Under the pieces are notes generated by a model. That model was not told the DNA's origin, ran no database searches, and was given only the letters and a program-made list of their open reading frames with translations. A DNA stretch of 64,000 nt from Nocardioides luteus (GTDB taxonomy: Bacteria; Actinomycetota; Actinomycetes; Propionibacteriales; Nocardioidaceae): the NCBI RefSeq assembly GCF_014648595.1, contig NZ_BMRK01000001.1:372001-436000 (forward strand). Direction: 5' to 3'. The position numbers and the translations under genes were made by a program. Positions within the stretch are counted from its first letter, which is position 1. Each line of letters starts with the position of its first letter. Below are positions 45,130 through 54,034 of this stretch, piece by piece.

Positions 45130-47373
45130 ATGACGACCACCTCGAACCACGAGACCACCGAGATCGGGGTCTACGACCTCGACGCCGCACGACGCGCCCG
45201 CGAGGCCGCGCCGGAAACCGGCTCCGAGGCAGGCTCGCCGGCCACTCAGGCTGCCTCTGAGCGCGCTCAGGACGCTCAGGACACCACAACCGCCGACGAG
45301 GAGTCCGAGGCCGTAGAGACCGTTGACGGTCAGGTGCTGGCCGTAGTCGACGAGCGCCCGAAGTCGGCCCAGCGCGCCGCCGCTCCGCACCGGGAAATCC
45401 TGCCCGCCTGGGCGAAGGACCGGGAGTCGGCCAAGTCCGCGGCGCTGTGGGCAGCCAAGCACTACGGGAACACCACGACCTATCACGGTGTGCGGCTGCC
45501 GGCGTACTACGCCAAGCTCGCCGCCCGCTCGCCGCTCGGTCTGGGGCGCGTGCTGGCTGGGTGCTGGGGGTGGATCTTCGACACCGCCGACCGGGACAAC
45601 CGGCTCGCGGTGCGCGGCAACACCACCGACGCATCGGCCTACCTGCGGCTGCAGGAGGCGCACCGCAACCAGATCCGCGCCCGCCTGTGCCTAGCGTTCC
45701 TGGCCCTGCTGGGCGTCGCCAGCCTGGCCGCGTTCGTCGTCTTCGGGATCGACTCTGCTCTGATCCAGGTCGGTCTGGCGGCTGCGGCTCTGGCTGGTCT
45801 GGGCGTTCTGGGTCGCAACCCGGACAAGCCGATCACCGGCCGTGCCGTGGAGACCGCTAAAGAACCGCGGCTGACCTCGGAGCTGATCATCAACGCCCTG
45901 TCCTCCCTGGGTCTGGCGCGGCTGAACCAGGCGATCAGCAAGGAGGGGTCGAAGGCGATCGCGTTCGTCTCCCCGATCATGCGCGACGGTGCCGGGTTCC
46001 GTGCCGAGCTCGACCTGCCCCCGGGTGTGACTGCTTCGGAGGTGATCGAGCAGCGTGACCGGCTCGCGTCTGGTCTGCGCCGGTCGCTGGGGAAGGTGTG
46101 GCCCGAGACCGACCCCGAGGTCCACGTGGGCCGCCTAGTCCTCTACGTCGCGGACAAGTCGCTAGCGCAGTCCAAGCCCGCCCCCTGGCCGCTCGCGAAG
46201 GCCGGGAAGGTCAACGTGTTCGAGCCGATCCCGATCGGTGTCGACCAGCGCGGCCGCCCTGTGACCGTGACGCTGATGTTCGCGGCGGGTCTGATCGGTG
46301 CGCTGCCGCGGATGGGTAAGACCTTCACCCTGCGCCTGCTGTGCCTGGCCGCCGGTCTGGATCCGCGGGTCGAGTTGCACACCTACAACCTCAAGGGCGG
46401 CTCCGATCTGACCCCGCTCGACGCGGTCGCGCACGCGAACCGGTCGGGTGATGACCCCGAGGACATGGACTACCTGATCCGTGACCTGCGGGCGGGTGCG
46501 ATCGAGATGCGTCGTCGCTACAAGGCGATCAAGAATCTGCCCCGTGAGGTGTGCCCGGAGTCGAAGGTCACCGACGCACTCGCTAGCGATAAGTCTCTGG
46601 GGCTGCACCCGATCTTCTGGGCTTTCGATGAGACCCAGGTGATGTTCGAGCACCCCACCTACGGTGCTGAGATCACCGAGATCGTCACCGACCTGGTCAA
46701 GCGCGGCCCCGCCGTGGGGATCATGGTCTGGTGCGCCACCCAGCGCCCTGATGCCAAGTCCATCCCCACCGGCATTAGCGCGAACGCGGTCCTGCGGCTG
46801 TGCCTGAAGGTGATGGGTCAGACCGAGAACGACATGGTCCTCGGTACCTCGATGTACAAGGCCGGCATCCGCGCCACCACCTTCGGCCGCAAAGACCTCG
46901 GTATTGCCTACCTCGTCGGCGAGGGCGACGACCCGGTCATCGTCCGCTCCTCCTTCGTCGACGCCCCCGCCGCCGAGGCCATCGCCGCCCGAGCCCGCGC
47001 CGCCCGCATCGCCGCGGGTCGCCTGACCGGGATGGCGGCAGGCGAAGAGCTGCCCGACGACGAGACCGGCTCGATCCTCGACCACCTCCTCGCGGTGTGG
47101 CCCGAGCACGACCCGGAGTGGCCCAACGGCAAGGTCTGGTGCGACGAGCTCGCCAACCGCCTCGCCGAGCACAAGGGCTCGCTCTATGCCGGGTGGACCG
47201 GCGCGCAGGTCACCGCCGCGGTCAAGCCCCACGGCATCCGCACCGTCCAGGTCAAGCGCAACCTCGACGGCGAGCAGACCAACAAGCGCGGCCTGGTCCG
47301 CCGCGACCTCACCGACACCCTCGGCCACACCGAAACCGAGACCCACGAAGACGACGCCGGGAGGACCGAATGA
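45130..47373 (+). CDS. traB: TraB-type FtsK/SpoIIIE DNA translocase
   Basis: A 747-residue protein. An acidic N-terminus is followed by membrane helices at about 184-230 (LCLAFLALLGVASLAAFVVF), an FtsK/SpoIIIE ATPase with Walker A GALPRMGKTFTL (about 390) and Walker B IFWAFDETQ (about 493), and a C-terminal winged-helix region (about 650-720) that in TraB reads clt repeats. TraB hexamers move double-stranded plasmid DNA between mycelial cells without a type IV system. The start ATG 45130 is two bases after the previous stop; the open frame to 44752 is a shadow. A repeat cluster follows its stop. Confidence 0.9.
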   Translation: MTTTSNHETTEIGVYDLDAARRAREAAPETGSEAGSPATQAASERAQDAQDTTTADEESEAVETVDGQVLAVVDERPKSAQRAAAPHREILPAWAKDRESAKSAALWAAKHYGNTTTYHGVRLPAYYAKLAARSPLGLGRVLAGCWGWIFDTADRDNRLAVRGNTTDASAYLRLQEAHRNQIRARLCLAFLALLGVASLAAFVVFGIDSALIQVGLAAAALAGLGVLGRNPDKPITGRAVETAKEPRLTSELIINALSSLGLARLNQAISKEGSKAIAFVSPIMRDGAGFRAELDLPPGVTASEVIEQRDRLASGLRRSLGKVWPETDPEVHVGRLVLYVADKSLAQSKPAPWPLAKAGKVNVFEPIPIGVDQRGRPVTVTLMFAAGLIGALPRMGKTFTLRLLCLAAGLDPRVELHTYNLKGGSDLTPLDAVAHANRSGDDPEDMDYLIRDLRAGAIEMRRRYKAIKNLPREVCPESKVTDALASDKSLGLHPIFWAFDETQVMFEHPTYGAEITEIVTDLVKRGPAVGIMVWCATQRPDAKSIPTGISANAVLRLCLKVMGQTENDMVLGTSMYKAGIRATTFGRKDLGIAYLVGEGDDPVIVRSSFVDAPAAEAIAARARAARIAAGRLTGMAAGEELPDDETGSILDHLLAVWPEHDPEWPNGKVWCDELANRLAEHKGSLYAGWTGAQVTAAVKPHGIRTVQVKRNLDGEQTNKRGLVRRDLTDTLGHTETETHEDDAGRTE

Positions 47374-47395
47374 GCCCTCGAAACAGCCCAGATTG

Positions 47396-47574
47396 GTAGC
47401 CGTAGCGGCTGCTACCCGTAGCACCCCTGCTACTACCCAAACTGCTACCTGACCTGCGGCGTAGCACAGTAGAACCCCTGCTCGCACGCCTGTTCGAACC
47501 CGGATCTGGGCCGATCCGGACCCCTCCAGCACCCGCTACCGCTACCCACCACACCCGCCACCAGAACCGGTAGC
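47396..47574. repeat. GTAGC/GCTAC repeat cluster, candidate clt locus
   Basis: The 309-base gap after traB has no gene but ten copies of one pentamer: GTAGC at 47396, 47402, 47418, 47461, 47570 and GCTAC at 47411, 47429, 47444, 47535, 47541, often extended to GCTACC. A CCGGATC/GATCCGG dyad (47500-47519) lies between. In Streptomyces plasmids the clt transfer site, bound by TraB, lies beside traB and consists of short repeats; this is a good candidate. Confidence 0.65.
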
Positions 47575-47682
47575 GGAGAAACCCTCCGAAACACGCTCGA
47601 TGGCCCACGTCCCTACCTCTCCCATGCCTGAAACAGCCCGACTCCAGCTCGAACTCAGCCCTGATGAGGAGCACTCACCGTC

Positions 47683-48768
47683 ATGAACGCGCACACCAGC
47701 TACACCGAGGGCCGTCCGCACGGCCACACACCCACCAGAACCCGTCTCTCGGGTCTCGCGGCCGTCGGCTACGGCATGACCGCCGTCGGATTCGTCCAGG
47801 TCGCGGTCACCATCGCACCCCAGGTCGCCCAGATGATCCCCGCCGCCGGCTCCGCAGCCCCCGCCGTCGGTGTCGCCGTCGCGCTCGCCGCTGACGTCGT
47901 GTGGGCGGCACTGGGGCACACCACGATTCATGCCTACAAGTCCGGCCAGCGGGCCGCCGCCTACGGGTTCGGCGCCGCCACCGCGATCGCCGTGGCCATC
48001 TCCACCGTCCTGCTGGCCGCCGTCGGGCACATGGGCCCCTGGTCCGCGATCCCGGCGCTCGCGGCGCTGTTGTTGGTCGCTGACGGGGTCCGCGATCAGG
48101 TGACCGTCTCTCCGGAGACGGCCGAGATCATCCGCGCCCGTACCGCTGAGATCCGCGACCAGCGCGCTCTCGCCACTATCGAGGCTCGCCACGAGGCCCA
48201 CATGGAGACCATCACCGGCTACCGCGAGTCGGCTCGTCTCGCCGCCCGCACCCACGCCCTGGCCGAGATCAAGGTGACCGTCGAACGCGCCGAGAACAAG
48301 GCCGCCAAACGCCTCACCACCTCCGCCGAGAAGCACTCAGCCGGCGCCACCGCCTACCGCGAACTCCTCGGCCGCCAGGCCGCTGCCACCCCTGACACAG
48401 CACCTGACATGCGGGCTGACATCGAGGGTGACACCGCCCCCGAGCACGAGCCCGAAGCGACCATGGCCTCGCCGGTTGCTGTCACCCCGGATGTCAGCGC
48501 CACACCGGTCCTGACCGTCATCCCTGACACCCACCACACCGAGTCCGTCGAAGGCGACCAGGACCACTTGGGCGAGGTCGAGACCGGGCTCTGCGCCATC
48601 TGCGACACCGACCTGGGCGAGGACGACGGCAACCACGTCCACCCCGCCTGCGCCGCCCTCGAGCTGCGACGAGTGATGAGCGTGCCCGAGGTGGCCGAGC
48701 TGCTCGGGGTCACCGAGCGCACCGTCTACCGCTGGACCAAGGAGGCGAACCGCGATGACGTCGCCTGA
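47683..48768 (+). CDS. SpdB/DUF2637-like membrane protein with C-terminal HTH
   Basis: A 361-residue protein. Four hydrophobic helices in about residues 25-135 (LAAVGYGMTAVGFVQVAVTI; VGVAVALAADVVWAALGHTT; GFGAATAIAVAISTVLLAAV; SAIPALAALLLVADGV) are like the DUF2637/Spd proteins of AICEs. A charged helical region follows, then a Cys pair CAICDTDLGEDDGNHVHPAC (about 305-325) and an HTH_17-type motif SVPEVAELLGVTERTVYRWT (about 335-355). This joins a membrane spread protein to DNA binding. The WhiB gene starts inside its last 14 bases. Confidence 0.78.
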   Translation: MNAHTSYTEGRPHGHTPTRTRLSGLAAVGYGMTAVGFVQVAVTIAPQVAQMIPAAGSAAPAVGVAVALAADVVWAALGHTTIHAYKSGQRAAAYGFGAATAIAVAISTVLLAAVGHMGPWSAIPALAALLLVADGVRDQVTVSPETAEIIRARTAEIRDQRALATIEARHEAHMETITGYRESARLAARTHALAEIKVTVERAENKAAKRLTTSAEKHSAGATAYRELLGRQAAATPDTAPDMRADIEGDTAPEHEPEATMASPVAVTPDVSATPVLTVIPDTHHTESVEGDQDHLGEVETGLCAICDTDLGEDDGNHVHPACAALELRRVMSVPEVAELLGVTERTVYRWTKEANRDDVA

Positions 48769-49174
48769 CACCACCCCGGTGCTTCGCACCGTGTCACCCG
48801 GTGACCTGCCGGGGGCGCTGTGCCCGCAGACCGACCCCGAGCTCTTCTTCCCCGAGATCGGCGCCAGCCCCCAGGCAGCGAAGAAGGTCTGCGCCACCTG
48901 CGAGGTCCGCCCCGACTGTCTCGCATTGGCGCTCTCCCTTGGCGCGGTCATGGGCGTGTGGGGCGGCACCACCGAGAACGAACGCCGCGACCTCAAGCGC
49001 GCCGCCCGCGCCACGGGGCTGCAGCAGATCTGCCGCGGCTGTGAGGAGCCGTTCACCGCCACCGCCCCGAACGCCGTCTACTGCGGCGACCTGTGCCGGC
49101 AGAAGGCCCGCCGCGCGACCAAGGCCGCCTCCGATGCCCGCCGGACCCGCACGAGCTCGAGGAGGGCCGCCTGA
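48755..49174 (+). CDS. WhiB-like regulator fused to a zinc ribbon
   Basis: A 139-residue protein. Cys 23, 46, 49 and 55 (C-x22-C-x2-C-x5-C) and the GVWGG turn (67-71) define a WhiB-like iron-sulfur regulator. After it, C93-x2-C96-x13-C110-x3-C114 (CRGCEEPF...YCGDLCRQKARR) forms an extra zinc-ribbon-like module with a basic tail, not found in classical WhiB proteins. It overlaps the upstream and downstream genes, so it is part of the replication/transfer operon and probably a redox-sensitive regulator of it. Confidence 0.83.
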   Translation: MTSPDTTPVLRTVSPGDLPGALCPQTDPELFFPEIGASPQAAKKVCATCEVRPDCLALALSLGAVMGVWGGTTENERRDLKRAARATGLQQICRGCEEPFTATAPNAVYCGDLCRQKARRATKAASDARRTRTSSRRAA

Positions 49175-50190
49175 TGTACCCCGCACCCCAGACCCGCCCG
49201 ATGCTCGCCGGAGCGCTAGCCGCCGCTGCCCGTGGCTGGCACGTCTTCCCCCTCCTTCCGAACACCAAGCGCCCCGCACGCCCCGACCACCGCGCCGCCG
49301 ACTGCAACCGCACCGACCCGCGCTGCCGCAACGGCCACATCGGCTGGGACGCCCGCGCCACCACCAACACCGACCGGATCAAGCGCGCCTGGGCCAACGA
49401 CGCCCCCACCTACGGACTCGGGATCGCCACCGGCCCCTCCGGCCTGGTCGTGGTCGACCTGGACACCGCCAAGCCCGACACCGTGATCCCGGAACCGTGG
49501 AACCGGTTCGGGATCACCACCGGGGCCGAGGTCCTCGACCACATCGCCGGAGCCCGCGGCGGCACCATCACACCGACCTTCACGGTGCGCACGCCCTCCG
49601 GCGGCACCCACCTCTACTACCAAGCACCGGAGGGTGCTCGATTCGGGAACACAGCTGGCACGATCGGTTGGTTGGTCGACACCCGGGCACAGGGTGGCTA
49701 CGTCGTCGCCCCTCCGACGATCATCGCGACCAGCACAGGCGCGAGCTGTTACGCCGTGGTTGAGGATCGGCCGCCGGCTCCGCTGCCACTGTTCCTGCTC
49801 GACCTCCTCAGCCCGCAGCGTCACGCCGCGCCCACCATGGCTCCGAAGCGTCTCGATGCCAGCGCCGAGCGTGTCCCGGCCTACGTCGCCGCTGCCGTCA
49901 ACGGCGAGGCCCGCAAGGTGACCGAGGCGATGCCGGGCCAGCACAACCACACTCTGTTCTGTGCCGCGGTCGCCCTCGGTCAGCTCGTGGCTGGTGGCGC
50001 TCTGGCCGAGGCCACCGCCTACGACGCGCTCGCCGACGCCGCCCACGTCCTGATGACTGGTGGCTGCAACTGCACCCCCGGCGAGGTCGACTCCACCATC
50101 CGCTCCGGGTTCGCCACCGGCGCCCGCAACCCCCGCACCCCACATAGCCAGCGCGACAACTCCCGTACCGACCCGAGGAAGGCTGCCTGA
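49174..50190 (+). CDS. Bifunctional primase-polymerase (prim-pol), RepPP-type replication protein
   Basis: A 338-residue protein. Residues about 10-200 form a prim-pol domain: GWHVFPLLPNTKRPARPDHR at the start, the catalytic GLVVVDLDTAKPDT (D-x-D, about 89-102), and RTPSGGTHLYYQAPEG with the conserved His. The C-terminal part is helical (LFCAAVALGQLVAGGALAEA). It should make primers and extend them during autonomous replication. GAGGAGG precedes ATG 49174. It shares ATGA with the methyltransferase gene; the helicase is two genes downstream. Confidence 0.88.
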   Translation: MYPAPQTRPMLAGALAAAARGWHVFPLLPNTKRPARPDHRAADCNRTDPRCRNGHIGWDARATTNTDRIKRAWANDAPTYGLGIATGPSGLVVVDLDTAKPDTVIPEPWNRFGITTGAEVLDHIAGARGGTITPTFTVRTPSGGTHLYYQAPEGARFGNTAGTIGWLVDTRAQGGYVVAPPTIIATSTGASCYAVVEDRPPAPLPLFLLDLLSPQRHAAPTMAPKRLDASAERVPAYVAAAVNGEARKVTEAMPGQHNHTLFCAAVALGQLVAGGALAEATAYDALADAAHVLMTGGCNCTPGEVDSTIRSGFATGARNPRTPHSQRDNSRTDPRKAA

Positions 50191-51752
50191 TGACGCTGAC
50201 CGCTGTTGACTACTTCTGTGGCATGGGCGGCTCCTCGAGCGGCCTGGTCGAGGCCGGGTTCGAGGTCAAGGTCGCGGCCAACCACTGGACGCGGGCGATC
50301 GAGACCCACTCCGCGAATCACCCGAACACCGAGCATCTGTGCGCCGATATCCAGCAGGTCGACGTCCGGTATCTGCCCAAGGCCGACCTTCTGTGGGCTA
50401 GCCCGATCTGCACCGAGCTGTCCCAGGCTGGCGGCCGCAGGAAGCCCCGTGACCCGGACCAGCCCGGGCTGTGGGAGGAGCACGGCCACGTCCCTGTCAA
50501 AGCGTTCGAACGCACAAGGGTGACGTTCTGGGAGGTGCTGCGCTACGCCGAGGTCCACAACCCGGCCGTGGTCTTGGTCGAGAACGTGGTCGAGGCCGCC
50601 GACTGGCACCTGATCGGCACCTGGCTGCACGGCTGGACCACCCTCGGCTACGACGTCCAGCTCGTGTGCGTCTCCGCCGCCCACGTCGGCGGCGAGGACA
50701 ACGCCCCGGCTGCGCAGTGGCGTGACCGAATCTACTTCGGGATCACCCGCTCCGACGTGCCCCTGCTCGACCTGGAGCCCCGCCCGGCGGCGTGGTGCGA
50801 GAAATGCGGCCACGACGTCGAGGCCCGCCAGTGGTGGAAACCGAAGACGAAGCGGATCAACGGGATGCCGGTCGGGAAGTACGGGCCGCAATACATCTAC
50901 GTGTGCCCCGAAGGCGACCACGGACCCGTCGAGCCCTACGTCGCACCCGCCGCGACAGTGATCGACTGGACCGACCTCGGCGTCCGCATCGGCGACCGCG
51001 AAGCCCACGGACTGCGCGACCTCGGGCCGAAGACGATGGCTCGGATCAAGCTTGGTCTTCAGACGATCGCCGACCCGGTCCTCATCGGTGCCGGCGGGAA
51101 CACCTGGGACGCCGCCAGCGGTGCGAAGAACTCCTACCTGCGCGCATGGCCGCTGCTCGGGTCGCCGACCCCGGCGCAGGTGACCGCGATCCAGAACGGG
51201 ATCGCGATGAGCGAGCCGTTCGTGACGATGAGCCGCAAGCATGGCCGCAACCACCCCGTCGCCGCCGGCCCCATTCCGACGCTGGCGGCCGGTGGACGTC
51301 ACCACGGCCTCACCATCCCGCCCGGCGCGTTCGTCTCGGCCCACCACGGCGGCTACGCCACCGCCGACCCCTCGATGAACAAACCCGTCACCGAGCCATT
51401 GCGCACCCAGACCGCCCAGGTCAACAAGTCCCTGGTGATCCCGTACCGCAAGGGTGCCAATCCCTACTCGGCCACCGCTGACGCGCTCTCCACCCTCGCG
51501 ACCAGGGAGCAGCACGCGCTGCTTCAAGCCGCGGTCGAGGTCGAGGACTGCTACTTCCGGATGCTCAAGCCTCGTGAGGCTGCCTGGGCCCAGCGGTTCG
51601 GCCGGGAGTATGTGATCACCGGCAACCAGGGCGAGCAGCAGATGCAGGCCGGCAATGCCGTCGCCGTCAACGTCGCCGCCTGGCTCGGCCGTCGCGTCGC
51701 TGACGCCCTCGGCTGGGGCACGGCCCGCCGCACCCACCAGAACGCCGCCTGA
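50190..51752 (+). CDS. DNA cytosine-5 methyltransferase
   Basis: A 520-residue C5-MTase: motif I VDYFCGMGGSSSGLVEAGF (about 6-24), motif IV ASPICTELSQAGGRRK with catalytic Cys (about 73; PIC in place of the usual PPC), motif VI VVLVENVVEAADW (about 128-140), motif VIII around QWRDRIYFG, and motif X GNAVAVNVAAWLG (about 487). A Cys pair WCEKCGHDV lies in the variable region. No restriction enzyme is linked, so it probably protects the element from host restriction or marks its DNA. It sits between the prim-pol and helicase genes. Confidence 0.9.
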   Translation: MTLTAVDYFCGMGGSSSGLVEAGFEVKVAANHWTRAIETHSANHPNTEHLCADIQQVDVRYLPKADLLWASPICTELSQAGGRRKPRDPDQPGLWEEHGHVPVKAFERTRVTFWEVLRYAEVHNPAVVLVENVVEAADWHLIGTWLHGWTTLGYDVQLVCVSAAHVGGEDNAPAAQWRDRIYFGITRSDVPLLDLEPRPAAWCEKCGHDVEARQWWKPKTKRINGMPVGKYGPQYIYVCPEGDHGPVEPYVAPAATVIDWTDLGVRIGDREAHGLRDLGPKTMARIKLGLQTIADPVLIGAGGNTWDAASGAKNSYLRAWPLLGSPTPAQVTAIQNGIAMSEPFVTMSRKHGRNHPVAAGPIPTLAAGGRHHGLTIPPGAFVSAHHGGYATADPSMNKPVTEPLRTQTAQVNKSLVIPYRKGANPYSATADALSTLATREQHALLQAAVEVEDCYFRMLKPREAAWAQRFGREYVITGNQGEQQMQAGNAVAVNVAAWLGRRVADALGWGTARRTHQNAA

Positions 51753-51775
51753 ACACGACCACGGGAGGTCACCAG

Positions 51776-53551
51776 ATGAGTGAGCACACCATCGAACAGC
51801 ACGAGCACCGAGCAAACCGCCCCGCGCTGCGGTCACTGTCGGAGGACGGACGGCCGCGTGTGAAGGTCGGTTCCGACCCGGCCTCCATCAAGGCGCTGTC
51901 TGAGGCGCTGGACCAGAGGCTGCTCTCTGCCACCTACGTCCGCGACGGATCACCCGTCGTGTTGGAGGAGGTCTCCGGTGCGGCCGAGCTGGTCGCCGGT
52001 GACGAGGATGCGCCGCCGCCCCTGCGCTCCACCGAGCTCCGCCCCCCGCTGCTGGCCCGACTGCTAGCCGAGCAGGCCGAGGTCTACCGCACCCGCCAAC
52101 GCGCCAACGGCGGTGCCACCTATGACGAGGAGATCACCCCACCCCGCCACGTCCTCGAATCCGTCCTCACACGCACCTCGTGGCCCGGCCTGCCCGTGCT
52201 GCACAAGGTCATCACCACCCCCGTCCTGCGACCCGACGGCACCCTGTTGCAGACCCCCGGATACGACGAGGCGACCGGCTACTACCTCGCCGGACGCGTC
52301 ACCCACGACCCCATCCCCGAGCACCCCACCGCCGAACAGGTCAGCGAAGCCCGCGACTTCCTCCTCGGAAAGTTCCTGCGCGACTTCCCCTGGCTCGCCC
52401 CGGCCGACAAAGCCAACTACCTCGCCCTGCTCGCCACGCCGATCCTGCATCCCTTCACCAGAGCCCTGAGCCCGTTCGGTGTCGTAGAGGCCACCATGCC
52501 CGGATCCGGCAAAACCATCCTCACCAGCTGCATCGGGCTCATGGTCGGACAAAGCGTGCTGACCTGGACCGACTCCGACGAAGAACTCCGCAAGTCGATC
52601 ACGACCGTTCTGGCCGACCAGGTAGGCGTGATCGTGTGGGACAACCTGGAAGAAGGCCAGGTCATCAACTCCGCCGTCCTGGCCCGCCTGGTCACCGAAC
52701 ACAAGTGGACCGACCGCCGCCTCGGCACCAACTCCGCCGCATCCTTCCCCAACGACCGGCTCTGGCTGGCCACCGGCAACAACCTCCGCACCGGCGGCGA
52801 CATGGCCTCCCGAACCGTGTGGGTACGCCTCGACCCCGACTGCCCCGACCCCTCCGAACGCACCGGATTCGGGATACCCGACCTCGACACCTGGATCCTC
52901 GACCCCGCCAACCAAGCCATCGTCCTGCGTCACCTGCTGGTGCTCATCCTGGACTGGACCCGCGCCGGCGCACCCGTATCCAAGAAGGTGCCGCAAATGC
53001 GGCAGTTCTCCCGCTGGGCGCGCTACCTCGGCGGCTTCCTCGAGCACCACCAAGTGCCCGCGTTCCTCGCCAACCACGCCGAGGCCCGCGACCTAGACGA
53101 CGACTACGCCGAATGGCGCGCGTTCCTGCTGCGCTGGCACCACCTCACCGGCGAACGCCGCATGACTGCCGCCGAGCTCCGCGCCAGCGCCGAACCCGAC
53201 CCCGGCATGCCCGACAGGTGGGAAGGCACCTTCCCCACCACCAACAACGGCCGCCTGCTCTCACCCAAAAGCCTCGGCCGCATCCTCACCGGACAGATCG
53301 GCCGCTGGCGCGGCACCGTCGTCCTCCGAGCCGAGACCGACACCCACACCAAAGCCCGCGCCTACTACGTCGAACGACGCCCCGAGAAGACCCAGCCGAA
53401 GACCTCAAGAGCGGCTGGACCAGGGGCAGGAGCGGCACCTGTCGAGACCGGTCTGTTCCCGAACCCCGAATCAAACCCGCAAATACCGCAAACACCGCAA
53501 AACCCCCACCTGACCAGGGAAAACAGCATGCGGTATTTGGAACCGGGGTGA
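51776..53551 (+). CDS. Replicative helicase-like ATPase of the AICE
   Basis: A 591-residue protein. A substrate/DNA-binding N-terminal region (about 1-220) precedes an AAA+/DUF927-like ATPase: Walker A EATMPGSGKTILTSC (about 238-252), Walker B VGVIVWDNLEEG (about 283-294), sensor WLATGNNLRTGG and arginine region ASRTVWVRLDPD. A C-terminal winged-helix-like part follows (about 500-550). With the prim-pol it forms a replication module. The last 25 codons overlap the iteron array, whose repeats encode the NPQIPQTPQNPH peptide. RBS GGGAGG precedes ATG 51776. Confidence 0.82.
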   Translation: MSEHTIEQHEHRANRPALRSLSEDGRPRVKVGSDPASIKALSEALDQRLLSATYVRDGSPVVLEEVSGAAELVAGDEDAPPPLRSTELRPPLLARLLAEQAEVYRTRQRANGGATYDEEITPPRHVLESVLTRTSWPGLPVLHKVITTPVLRPDGTLLQTPGYDEATGYYLAGRVTHDPIPEHPTAEQVSEARDFLLGKFLRDFPWLAPADKANYLALLATPILHPFTRALSPFGVVEATMPGSGKTILTSCIGLMVGQSVLTWTDSDEELRKSITTVLADQVGVIVWDNLEEGQVINSAVLARLVTEHKWTDRRLGTNSAASFPNDRLWLATGNNLRTGGDMASRTVWVRLDPDCPDPSERTGFGIPDLDTWILDPANQAIVLRHLLVLILDWTRAGAPVSKKVPQMRQFSRWARYLGGFLEHHQVPAFLANHAEARDLDDDYAEWRAFLLRWHHLTGERRMTAAELRASAEPDPGMPDRWEGTFPTTNNGRLLSPKSLGRILTGQIGRWRGTVVLRAETDTHTKARAYYVERRPEKTQPKTSRAAGPGAGAAPVETGLFPNPESNPQIPQTPQNPHLTRENSMRYLEPG

Positions 53552-53680
53552 TCCCGCCAAATACCGCAAACCCCGCAAATCTGCGGTGTTTGCGGTATTT
53601 AGAACAAGCCGCAGATTCTAAATACCGCACCTGTTTTCGCAGGTCAGACCCCATTTGCGGTATTTGCGGGGTTTGCGGCA
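53483..53680. repeat. Iteron array, candidate replication origin
   Basis: ATACCGC occurs at 53483, 53561 and 53622 and its complement GCGGTAT at 53530, 53592 and 53657, so orientation alternates; steps are 47, 31, 31, 30 and 35 bases. Most are followed by one-base variants (ACACCGC, CCCCGC, GCGGTGT). Around 53559-53600 two 19-base arms form a near-perfect dyad with a four-base centre. The array is AT-richer than its surroundings and lies directly after the replicase genes. Confidence 0.75.
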
Positions 53681-53755
53681 TCACTTCCCGCCCCCATGGT
53701 CCAGCAACTCACCCCAGCACCGCCCCAACCACCAACCACAGGAGAACAGATCCCA

Positions 53756-54034
53756 ATGTCTCGGAACCCATCGAGCAGCACCAGCACCCGCCGACCCAAG
53801 CCGCAACCAGACCGCCGAGCAGGCCAACCGGTGACCGACCTGAAGCGGGAGATCCCGCCCATCCTCTACCGCGTCGAGGAAGCCGCCGAGGCACTACGAA
53901 TGAGCCGATCCGTCGTCTACGAGCTGATCCGCTCCGGCCGCCTCCGAACGGTCAAGGAAGGACGCCGCCGCCTCGTGCCCGTCACCGCATTGACCGAGTA
54001 CGTAGCCGAACTGATCGAGGAGAACGCAGCATGA
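53756..54034 (+). CDS. xis: Excisionase (HTH_17 DNA-binding protein)
   Basis: A 92-residue protein with a MerR/excisionase-type helix-turn-helix: LYRVEEAAEALRMSRSVVYE then LIRSGRLRTVKEGRRRLVPV (about 41-80). Such proteins bend att DNA and direct the integrase to excise. The start at 53756 has AGGAGA upstream; a GTG at 53831 would leave just the HTH. Its stop overlaps the integrase start (ATGA), the normal AICE arrangement. Confidence 0.85.
   Translation: MSRNPSSSTSTRRPKPQPDRRAGQPVTDLKREIPPILYRVEEAAEALRMSRSVVYELIRSGRLRTVKEGRRRLVPVTALTEYVAELIEENAA

Noticed and set aside
53483-53680. CRISPR array
   Set aside because: Repeats are seven to twelve bases long, alternate in direction and have spacing too short for spacers; no cas genes.
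52180-54030. An open frame running through the helicase gene into the integrase frame, giving a 1016-residue protein
   Set aside because: Its upstream part is Pro/Arg/His-rich low-complexity shadow of the helicase gene; the integrase proper begins at ATG 54031, coupled to xis.
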